From Marsupella aquatica (lineage: Eukaryota > Marchantiophyta), in NCBI GenBank assembly GCA_973895155.1, contig OZ316893.1, forward strand, positions 5,952,001-6,016,000: a stretch of 64,000 nucleotides of DNA, read 5' to 3'. A model generated the notes under the pieces. The model searched no databases, had not been told where the DNA came from, and worked only from the letters and a program-made list of their open reading frames with translations. Below, in pieces: positions 44,918 to 54,706 of this stretch (positions are counted from its first letter, which is position 1; each line of letters begins with the position of its first letter). The translations under genes and the position numbers were made by a program.

Positions 44918-47900
44918 CTAGCTTCGACTATCAACGACTACAGTCTCCATTGCATTTTGAATGATTCGTCTTGTTTGTATAGGGAGAGTACTATTTGCCA
45001 ATAACGCAAAGTTATACGCATAAACGGCAGTTTCTGATAGGGACAAATCATCCTCCAGTACTTTGCTAGACGAAGCCTCTTTCTCCGGATAATATCTGCC
45101 TTCAATTGTAGACTCTTCCTCCGAATCCATTGCATACCAAGTGATTTTAATCCGCTCCGGGATGTCGTTAATTCTTGTGAGAATCTCAGTCACTTTTGCC
45201 ATCCAGAATGGTCTTCCCTTGGGATCCTGATGGGCTGCTACACATATCATTGCAAATTTAGTATTCACCTCTAGATCCTTGAAGTCTCCAATTTCCGTGA
45301 CTTTTCTTCGACTTCCGGAATACATGACTGTCCTCACACCCGCTACTTTATCAACCAAGCTAGGTTCCATTGCTGCTTCCGTAGGATTACTCGGAAGTTT
45401 TCTCTGTACGTTTACCTTGGGCCAACTCCAATCAAAACTCCATTGTGCAGGTTTCAGGTGGTGCTGAATCACTTCTTTTTGTTTGTCAAAAAAACGACCC
45501 CACCATAGACGATCTGCGTCGTCAAAGTAATTGAATCCATCTTCAATTGCTTTTCGATATTTTTGAAGAGTTGACAAATAACTTTGAGCCGGCCGCTCAT
45601 CTTGTTCCTCAGCATCATTCTCTTGCTCTTCATTGTCTCCTGTCGCTCCCGTGGCCGACTTCAATGCCATTTGTGGTGCGACCCACATTCCAGATGATGG
45701 AATGTACCGAACAAAATCCACCGTCTCCCCCCAATCGATTGTCGTTGAAAGATGTTTGGCATGGAATACGGACCGAGCACTTCCATCTTCGAGTACTCTA
45801 GTAATCCAAAATTGTTTTTGAGCACTTATGCCGTGGAGAGTACGTAGAACCTGACCATCCATATCCTTGTCATTTGCTTGATCCTTGTCTGACACAAATT
45901 TCTTGAAATCGGCAACCTCGTCGACAAAAAATATCTTTGCCGTAGGATTGTAGGATTCCTCTATGATTGCTGAAAGAGTGTCCAACCAGAAAGCTTTCCG
46001 CTTGTTCAATTTTGAAGAAAACTTGCTAAACATTTTATCAATTTGATCATGGGTGTGCCCCACCAATAGGAAACCAACCTTTATTTTCTGGAAAACACCT
46101 ATCTCCACCAACATATTCAAATATGCCATAAGATATTTATTCTTGTTTTCCCGAGCTGTGTTATCAAGCTGGAGGTAAAGCACTGGAGGGAGCAGACCTT
46201 CCCAGGTATTCAGAATATGCTGGATAACGTGGATGGTTAGGTTGCTATCATTGTGAATATTTGGATAGTTCAAAAAAACATTTGAACTTAATTGTTTGTT
46301 GAAGATCAAACAACCCACTACGTGTACGGGGATGAAATACTTTTCATCCATATTCTTCGGATACCGAATGAAATGAGGTAACTCTGTCTTCTTTTGATCC
46401 ATTCCATCAATACAGATGCCCAAATATTTCTCCGGACTCTTGTAACATTTGCTCCGGTGCTTTGCTAACTTCTCCCTCTCGACTGCTTGTGCCTTCCGAT
46501 GCTTGTTTAGCAATGTTGAGAATTTTCCTACAACAATAAAAAAATTTAGGACAAAACATGATAACCGCAATGTTGAACCCTGACAGCGATAAATTTATCG
46601 GGTTCAGTATTCAAACACGAGACCGTAATGATAAACCCTGACAACGATAAATTTATCGGGTTCAGTATTCAAACACAAGACCGTAATGAAAAACTGTGAC
46701 AGCGATAAATTTATCAGGTTCAGTATTCAAACTGTTCAAACGATATATTCACTCACATGGCCAAAGAAGAAGCACATGAATACTCAACCCGATAAAATTA
46801 TCGGGAGTAACACACAGGTTTAGAAATTTACTCTTTTCTGCTTTGAGTGTTGCCTTGTCACGGAGTGCTTTGAATTCAGTACACGGGGCGCAGGTGGAGA
46901 AATGGCTCCTTTTGGGGATGCGCACGCGAGGAAACTCCTTGTTCCAAATGCGAACAAACCACGAATATGTCATGCCTTGTTCTTGGCGCATTAGAGTTTC
47001 GGACTGGAAGGCATCAAAAACTTATGTTTTTGTCCAATTGTCAGGTAAATGAAAGATATCCTTGTTGGGGAGACTCTCGACATTTGTGGAAAAAAATCAT
47101 CCAGCCATTGGACGAGACCAAGATGTGCGGGTGATTTTTCTCGACAAACTGTACCAATCTGTATCCGAGAAAACATGTTCTGCGAGATTTTTTGGAGACG
47201 ATTATTTCCCAGTGAAAATAATTTCTTAAAACCACTTTGACAAAAGGATCTACCGCTAACTGAGTAACCACTTGCACCAGCATGCCCACCCTTCACACAT
47301 CCTCTTAGAAGGACGTTCTTCTCTGGGTAGGATAGCCCATAGTAATAAGTGCGTTGTTTCGTCACGGCTAGCAGACCCAAATTCCGCAGACAGTAATTAT
47401 CACAACACGAATACTTATGAATTTCTCTCATTTTGTTTCTATTCAATTTGTCATTTATCACATTGTCTTTCCTAGTAATTCGGTCCCTATCTTTTTTACT
47501 AGGCTCATTTGACTTCTCTACAACCTGAAATCCGTTCATAACATTGGCATTTTCGGGTCCTTCAGGTGCCTCGCGAATAGATGCATCACTCTCTGCTGAG
47601 CTACCATCCTCTATAGATCTCCTTGACGCATTTAGAGGGGCACTGAATAGACGACTATAGCTATTCTCTTCGACAACTCCTTCTAAACATTCAGACACAA
47701 CTTGTGCTATTATATTGGATTCTCTATCTCCTTCCTCATCTTCGTCCTCCGATGCACTCGACTCATCTGAAAACACAATTGGACTCCGTGGCTCTCTATA
47801 CATAACCCGAATGCCACTAAGACCTCTCCTCGATACTTGGAGCCTGGAACCAATGACAGTCCGCCCTTGAGAACTTGGATATTCTGGATTCGCACGTGCA

Positions 47901-48541
47901 GTCCCAACGACTCTGCGAGCTGCTGGAAAATTGAGCACTTGTTCACCACGATTCCCACGGACCATTCGAGAAAGGGCCGAGTCTGGACTTCGCAGTCCGA
48001 TTCCCTCGCTTGCTCGCACATCCAGTCCAGGCAATGCAAAGACCGATCGCCGTATCGGTCTTTGTATTTCTGTGTCCCGATCCTCACCCGGAGACTGAAA
48101 GATCCGTCGTTGAACTTGTGTTGAATGTGGCGACTTGAATGCCGACTGTGATACGCGTATCGGTCGCCGGATACCCTCTCCATAACCCGGGATGGATGGC
48201 CTGAAGCGACGTCTCGGACCTAAACCTTGGATTGAAAGTTTCTCATTTCTTGGCGATGGAACGCTCAAGAGACGACGCTTCTCAGGTTTACTAGGCGACA
48301 CATAGTAAGCACTGGGCTCAAGATCAGAACTTGCATCAGAATCTGAGTCAAAGATTTCGGGCACTATTTGCTGTGAGAGAGGTAGAGCTTTAAGTATGCG
48401 ACTTGGCAAACAGCGAGCGACAAGATTAGGAGAGGATTCAACTGAACTGGAAGGTGAATCTGTGTCTGATTGAGACATGGCTATCCGAGACACTATGGGG
48501 CTTTGCATTCCTCCCACAATCAGGGAAAACGAAAGGCTCAA
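44918..48541 (-). CDS. DUF7869-like candidate DDE/D transposase of level 2
   Basis: Exons 48541 (or ATG 48478) to 46832 and 46527-44918, with GT-AG borders and matching phase. The N-terminal about 300 residues are Ser/Arg-rich and disordered. Next comes a Cys-rich region (SCCDNYCLRNLG, YYYGLSYPEKNVLLRG, GRSFCQSGFKKLFSLGNNRL), then RVRIPKRSHFSTCAPC, and in exon 2 a core with ICIDGMDQKK, VLYLQLDNTARENKNKYLMA and GFLLVGHTHDQIDKMFSKFS. The spaced Asp residues in these three blocks look like an RNase H-fold DDE/D site. The blocks resemble proteins annotated DUF7869 in mosses, oomycetes and animals (recalled, not searched). A run of five T on the coding strand (47017-47021) needs one base fewer to keep one frame. 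The only gene reading in from the right TIR; transposase is my inference. Confidence 0.55.
46563..46805. repeat. Four palindromes in the intron of the candidate transposase
   Basis: Three tandem 58-59 bp units (46563, 46622, 46680), each with ACCG(C/T)AATG, a CGATAAATTTATC(G/A) palindrome and GGTTCAGTATTCAAAC. A fourth copy in the opposite orientation lies at 46790. The intron spans 46528-46831. Confidence 0.9.
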
Positions 48542-48763
48542 CGGACAGAATGTTGCTCCAAGAACACAACTCCCAAAACTCTACTCTCGATAATGACGCC
48601 AAAAACTTATCGGCGGTGGCCCTTTTATAGTGTCTGTTGAGGGGTTGGCCCACGTGTCCACTTTTGATTGGCTGTCACCCTAAACGATAAAATAGCAGAA
48701 AAGGGTATATTTCTTGGATTTCCAATTTCATTCTCACACGTGCATCGTGGCAAAATTATATAG

Positions 48764-48991
48764 TTTTGAAATTGAAGCGATAAATTTATCTGATGTTGGT
48801 ATTGCAAAAGTGGTTCCTTCATATGGAAGTTGCAATTTTGAAATTGAAGCGATAAATTTATCTGATGTTGGTATTGTGAAGAGTTTTCTTCATATGGATA
48901 GGAATTTTGAAATTTAACTGATGAACCGAAGGATCTTAGTATTGTCGACTAGTATTTTTGTCGCCCGTAGTTTTCGTGATAATTTTATCGG
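48764..48991. repeat. 72 bp duplicated unit with palindromes upstream of the candidate transposase
   Basis: TTTTGAAATTGAAGCGATAA followed by ATTTATCTGATGTTGGTATTG occurs at 48764 and 48836. A third palindrome (GTGATAATTTTATCGG) lies at 48976. This is the promoter side of the minus-strand gene. Confidence 0.85.
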
Positions 48992-49502
48992 ACTGCGCAT
49001 TGCTGTTGAAAGAATGGCATGTTGACTATGGTCACTTGCGGAGGTAACTGGTCAATTGCGGAGGTAACTGCAAGGTAAATTTGACGAACCGTGCAGTAAT
49101 TCTTATCGACTGTGATGTAAAATATTTTTGGTAAATATCCAAAAACTGAGAAACCTGAGATTGGGTCGGAGTTTTCGTGGCTCAAATCCGGAGTCCGATA
49201 CAGTTATCGCACTTGGCTCGAAACATGGATATGGATTTATAGATAAGACCTTTCATATATCTTCGGAGAGCGTGAATATGAGGTCGAGGAGAAAGTTTTT
49301 CGGATCTAATTGTTCCTTGATAATATGAATGTTTGTTAGCATGAATTTCATTGGTTTTGATCATTATTAAATTTGTTGTTTCAATCCGAACTCCGATACG
49401 AATTACATTATTTCCCCAAAAACGCGTTTTTGATGAAAAAAACTGCCGATTTCGCGAGATTCGGCGGAAAATAAAAATACACTTCTCGTTTAGAGGAAAT
49501 AG

Positions 49503-49527
49503 TTCTCGTTCGGTCCAAAATCGTGTT
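49503..49527 (-). repeat. Right TIR of the level 2 element
   Basis: 25 bp, the inverse of 26376-26400 with two mismatches, ending TCGTGTT, followed by CATA. Confidence 0.8.
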
Positions 49528-49739
49528 CATATAATGGTGTAATGGTTGATTGTCCCCTCCCACAGTTTGACACAATGGTGTTTCACCCTTTTTATGCTAT
49601 GGGTTATGAATGGTAGCCTAAATTTTTTGTTCGTCGACGCACTTGTCATGCCAAGACCAATAATAAAGTCAACCTATCTTGAACAATAGCTATATCCTGA
49701 GTTATGTTTTGACACGCACTGATATGCGACCGACATCTC

Positions 49740-50222
49740 CATCCGCGTGCAAGTAATGGTTTATGTTCTGTCATCAACATGTACATCGTAGTTGATGTTC
49801 TGTCATCAACATGAACATCGTAGTTGATGTTCTGTTATCAAAATGAACATCATAGTTTATGTTCTGTCATCAACATGTACATCATAGTTGATGTTCTGTC
49901 ATCAAAATGAACATTGTAGTTTATGTTCTGTCATCAACATGTACATCGTAGTTTATGTTCTGTCATGAACATACTTGGGTTTCTGTTCTGTCATCAACAT
50001 GTACATCATAGTTGATGTTCTGTCATCAAAATGAACATTGTAGTTTATGTTCTGTCATCAACATGTACATCATAGTTGATGTTCTGTCATCAAAATGAAC
50101 ATCGTAGTTTATGTTCTGTCATCAACATGTGCATAGTAGTTTATGTTCTGTCATGAACATACTTGGGTTTATGTTCTGGCATGGATTATGGACATAGTAG
50201 TTTATGTTCTGTCATGAGTTTT
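49740..50222 (+). repeat. Tandem array of the level 1 motif, about 14 copies
   Basis: Units of about 31-40 bp, GT(T)TATGTTCTGTCATCAACA plus TGTACATCGTA or AAATGAACATCGTA. All are in plus orientation, between the 3' end of gene B and the 3' end of the transposase gene of the MULE. Confidence 0.95.
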
Positions 50223-50617
50223 GTGTACTTTTGACCGAGTTATGGTTCATGTTTTGCATTCACTCGCATATTATGTGTATCACAAGACTCATTGTCAATG
50301 TTTTGCCGCACACATATACAAGGGTTACAACAAAGGGGTATTTTCTGTTATTATTCATCATTTTCCAAGAGAGGTACAACATTCAGATCGATATTGACAT
50401 TCATGTCAATATCTCTACCACCCCCTCCAAGATGAATAACACGGTTTGGAACTACTGGCAAGGACGAATTAGCAGTCCTTCGCCGCCGCTTGCCTTCCTG
50501 ACATTGTAGTCCTATCCTACATAGATGTTGTCTGTTAGATTCCCTAGTTACTTTACGCTTTGAAGGCAGTGCACATGGCACCGGGCGTTCATCACATTGT
50601 ATAGATGGTGCGTGAGT

Positions 50618-53600
50618 TCATTGCCCTCTCTTGCCCCCATGGTAAATATCTATAACCCCCAAGCGACGCTTAGATGTCAGCCCTATAGGCCTTACAAATG
50701 CATCTGCAGGACCTATATTGGCCTTCCCTGAAAGCACTTTCATTTGTTGTTGAGCTTTGAGTTTGGTGAGTGTGACTTGTGATGCCAAGAATGCTTGTTC
50801 TGTGAGGTAGTCATCTCCTTCAACAATAGCCAATTGCTGATAAAAAATGTGGATTAAGTTCGCCCTCATATTTGGCTCTCTATTCTGAACAGCTACAGTA
50901 GAGTGTTGTAAAATCTGAATCACAGACAATTACAGTAAGATGTTGCTAACAAACATTGGCAGAACATATTAAACAAAGGTGTAGAACATAAACTTAAACT
51001 TACGCCGTCAACGTGAACATGTGTAGAACATAAACCTCAACAAACACCATCAACATGAACATGTGTAGAACATAAACCGCAACAAACGCCGTCAACATGA
51101 ACATGTGTAGAACATAAACTTAAATAAACTCTGTAAACTTAAAGCCAGAGAGATTTGCAGAACATGAACCTGTTCAGGTTGTTGGTTGATGTCTGTGTCC
51201 TCATGGACTCCGGTTGGTTGTCCTCCTTCCGGCTCTGTTTCTTCGTGTTGAAGCAGTTCCAAATGGTCAATGCCACCCATCTGAGTACCAAACCTAGACC
51301 CTAATTGTTGTACTAGAACACCTCCATCGAAGCCTCTAAATAAGAGAGCCTTAATCTGATGTTTACACATATTTCCCTCATCCGCCCATTTACAATCACA
51401 GGAAGGAAAGTTCGAGAATATATTTCGAACAATGTGCTCCTTCCCATCAGGCTTGGCACTTCTTACTATTGCCTGGTTGGGCAGGCTCGGATCAGGAAAA
51501 TAGACTTTGTGGAATTTCATGGCATGCATGGCCTTGTGGAGGCTATTGAGGACAACCTCTTCCTTTTTGCAATTGATGACTCTCCCCTTTGCTTTGCACC
51601 GAAGCTGGTACCAAAAAGCATAACCTGGAACAAAGAAGTGACAACCCTGTCTAGACGCAGAGCTCCAATGGACCCAATATTCCTCTTGATCATCTTCTTC
51701 AATGTTAAATGCCAAGCTTCAATTGCACCATTTGTATTCTGGTTGGCTCGAGGCATGTCTCGAACAGCCCTCATCCACTTTGCTGTGATTCCACAAATGC
51801 ATAAAAACAATAATTAGGTGTAATCATGAGAAAACTGCCAAGAAATATGCTTGACTCATTGCAAGGAAAAATGAGTAGGAGGTCGGGCAGAACATGAACC
51901 TGTTCTGTGCATCCAAGTGTCTTCAAAATAAGCTAGGAATCGTTGTTCCATGTGGTACTTTGCTTGGAAGGATCGCCACTTAACTTGCATGTCTTCCTCA
52001 GTATTGGCATACATGAGATCCCCCAGATCATCGTTCATATCCAGAAGCTTGGTTCTATTTGGTACAGTCTTGATCAAATTCTCCTTCCAAGCTCTGTATA
52101 CACAAACACATAAGTGGGTTGGGCAGAACATGAACTTCATAGGTCGAGTTACAAATATGGTAACATTACTTGCAACACAAAATGTTTGACATGTGGAAGA
52201 ACATACCGTCGAACATGCCAACTGCAAAAATAAATGGGGATATCAAGAAAGACAACTTTCAATGCGCTGACTTCAGCCTGAGCACAGTCAATAATGAAGC
52301 AGCTAGGACTCCAATCAGGTTTGTGCACCAAGGCTGTATCCTTTACTGCCTTCAAAAAAGTAGCGATGTGCTCAACTGATTCAGACTGCTGGATGCACCA
52401 TGCTATGGGTAATCCCATCTGGTGTTGATCAAAAGCAACGAGCGTGAAGAAAGGGAACTGCAACCGCACTGGGGTTAGAAAGGCAGAACATGAACTAGAA
52501 GACAAATAATGAACTCAAGTACATTGTGTAGTGACATGGCAGAACATGAACTACAAGACATCAAATGAAATAGGTCACATGGCAGAACATGAACTATAAT
52601 ACTAGAAACAAAATATATGAAGAGCAGAACATGAACTATAACAGAAGGGATAGACACAACAAAACATATGAAGATGGCAGAACATGAACTTCAACAAAGA
52701 TACAAAATGAAGTCGCATGGTCAAATAGGTGTGATGGGTAGAACATGAACCATAATTGAAGGAACAGACACAAGAAAACATATGAAGATGGCAAAACATG
52801 AACTAGAAGACATGGAATGCAATGAAATGGAGATCTTGAGGAGATGAAATGCTAATTACATACCCCATATTTATTAGTTGCAAAGGTACTATCTAACGCC
52901 AAAACTGATCCATGAGATAGGGTGATCATCTACGCTCGTTGCCAAGGTGACTGCAATTATGAAAGTATGAATTCCTGCTCTGGTGGGCCCGCCATGTACT
53001 CCTATGAAAGAAGCACTCTCTCAGGATACATCCCCATCCATTTGCGCATCGATGCCTGGTCATTATCAGACCATAGCCAGGTCTCCTTGTCAACTTTTTG
53101 TTTGAGGTTTCGAAGATCTTGTTTAGAAACCAGGTCGTCTCTCCCATCGAAAGTTAGTGACACACCAGGATCAGTGGTATTGTGTCCACGATCATGACCA
53201 TCTCTTTCAAACTGCGATTGACAATGGAGGTCATAAATATCAAGGACGGACCATCCTGCCCTCAATAAGTCCTCAAGGTGCTTCCGGATCTCTTTGGTCA
53301 ACCATGGAGCAATGCTGCATTTTGGTCCCCAAGAGGGCGGCCCCAATTGTGGATCCCAATCGCCATGCACAATGTCCCCTCTTTGATTACAATGCTTTCT
53401 GCAATTGGAACACAGACAGAACATAAACCATTGCATACAAAATAAGATGGTAGACAGTAAAAACAACTATGTGCACAAAATTAGGCAAAACCTAAACTGC
53501 AGCACATAAATTCATGTCAACGTGGACCTTGCAACGGACTTGGAGTATGCATAATTAGACAGAATGCATCCTTGCCTGTTTATGTAGGAGAGCTGAACAG

Positions 53601-54042
53601 TATCAGGGTTGGGTTTCATCCTCTTCGCAATGAAATGACACTGACATCCTCGCTTGGCATGGTTGTTGAATGCATTCTTCCGTAATCTAGGTCTACTCCC
53701 AACTCCTGATGTTGGTTTTGTTCCAGGCAGTGGAGGAATAGCTACGCTACGCATGTCTTCCTCTTGTGGGCCATAGGAACACTAGAAGATGGCATATTCT
53801 ATCCAATCAGTGTTATTTGAATTAGATTTTCTTGAGGTTCTAATATGAAATGAGCTCTCAAATTTTGGATCCTTTCTGCCTTCGCCATCTTTGAAATCAG
53901 TGAGACGGTTCCATGGAATGAGAGCTTGGTCACATGGGCTCCAAACAATCTGTAGCGACGAAAATTTCCCAGCCGGTGGAATCTGTACGTACTCCCATGT
54001 TTCATGACTCATTGGATTACGCAAAGGCTCCCAACAATTATC
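50618..54042 (-). pseudogene. MULE transposase with SWIM zinc finger, multiply inactivated
   Basis: Exons 54042-53576, 53398-52864, 52457-52207, 52093-51900, 51782-51170 and 50914-50618; phases agree, the first intron is GC-AG and the 5' end is open. A WRKY-GCM1-like region (KRGCQCHFIAKRMKPNP ... NRKHCNQRGDIVHG) precedes the DDE core: LALDSTFATNKYG (first Asp), FPFFTLVAFDQHQMGLPIAW, CFIIDCAQAEVSAL (second Asp), CSWHVRRAW, and NQNTNGAIEAWH (Glu). A SWIM finger CDCKWADEGNMCKH is in the fifth exon. In-frame stops lie at 53782-53784 (TAG), 53002-53004 (TAG), 52957-52959 (TAA) and 52930-52932 (TAG), and the frame shifts near 51625-51665. Three of the four fit CAG or CAA to TAG/TAA changes. Clearly a MULE transposase, clearly dead. 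The level 1 motif lies in sense in its introns and forms two of its donors. Confidence 0.88.
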
Positions 54043-54393
54043 CTGCCAAGGCGTTGGTAGAACATAAACTACAAGACGAATATTTCTGGTACAGAACTCA
54101 CACCGCGCGATCGGGTGCATTTGCATTGCAAGGGCAATTGAAATTGAACTGCAACGTGTTTGCAAAGTAGTACCACGAACGCAAAGACAAAGAGCATGTG
54201 AACTGACAAATACCAGAAACATTTAGGGGGAAAGCCAACCGGTGGAAATGAACAGCGGCATAACATGATATCAGGTGGCAATGGCAGAATCACACGCACC
54301 CTTTGCTTGCAATGACGATCACATTGAAAGTAGTGGCATCACAATCCTGACACTTCAGAATGAAAATCAATCTGCCATCATTCTACCGTGAGC

Positions 54394-54706
54394 TCGTGTG
54401 CAGGCGGTCCGGAAACGCGCTTGAGTGGACCCTTGAGTGGGATCGCAGGGTTTGACAGCAGTCGACTGTCGAGACGAGGCAGGGGAGGGTAGCGTTGGCA
54501 GGGTCGGGGAGTCATTTCGCGCTCCCGCCCGATTTCAAAACGGACGGACGACGGACGGAAACGCAGTTTAGGCAGTCGAAGGAGAAATGGTAGAACATAA
54601 ACCTAGGCCGCGTCGGGGAACGGGCAGGCGGCATTGGATTTCGTGACAGGCAGCGTACGGGGTGCCGCTAAACTTGGAGCGCATTAACGCGGTGTTGATT
54701 TAACCC
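54394..54706 (-). repeat. Right TIR of the MULE
   Basis: About 313 bp, the inverse of 22577-22873. It has an extra about 16 bp near its inner end (around GTCCACTCAAGCGCG). It contains the mirrored level 1 motif GGTAGAACATAAACC. Confidence 0.9.

Larger units (their letters stand above)
26376..49527. mobile_element. Level 2: TIR element with ParB-methyltransferase and DUF7869-like genes
   Basis: The 25 bp TIRs (AACACGATTT(C/T)GGACCGA(C/A)) match at 23 of 25 positions and are flanked by CATA on both sides. Without the CACTA insertion the element is about 11.6 kb. Genes run inward from both ends. On the plus strand are a small ORF, an F-box-like gene, an unknown gene and a ParB-like/N6-N4 methyltransferase fusion. 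On the minus strand is a protein with an RNase H-like D...LDN...GHTHDQID pattern, the best transposase candidate. The palindrome CGATAAATTTATCG recurs about 22 times in its introns and spacers and nowhere else in the window. I do not know a named superfamily with this combination. Confidence 0.8.
22577..54706. mobile_element. Level 1: MuDR-like MULE, about 9 kb plus nested insertions
   Basis: Long terminal inverted repeats (22577-22873 and 54394-54706) begin GGGTTAAATCAACACCGCG. Inside are two plus-strand genes at the left, a minus-strand MULE transposase at the right, and a tandem-repeat intergenic region between their 3' ends. This is the convergent two-gene plan of MuDR. Removing the level 2 insertion (26,376-49,527 plus one CATA copy) leaves about 9.0 kb. 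I could not identify a 9-10 bp target duplication. The flanks CTGACACCCT and GTTAGACTCA do not match, so the ends may be eroded or extend slightly further (TCTGACCCTAAC on the left resembles TCTGAGTCTAAC on the right, read outward). Confidence 0.85.

Noticed and set aside
26376-49527. Endogenised giant virus or phage segment, because of ParB, methyltransferase and F-box genes
   Set aside because: Short TIRs, a target duplication, spliced genes and a candidate DDE/D transposase fit a transposon. No capsid, polymerase or packaging gene is visible.
49740-50222. Regular direct repeats that could suggest a CRISPR array
   Set aside because: The spacers are themselves repeats (TGTACATCGTA, TGAACATCGTA), there are no cas genes, and the DNA is a eukaryotic transposon. 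It is a tandem array of the element motif.
22577-54706. TTAA at both outer ends, suggesting a piggyBac-type element
   Set aside because: The inverted similarity continues outside TTAA (GGG and CCC), the TIRs are about 300 bp, and the encoded transposase is of MULE type with a SWIM finger.
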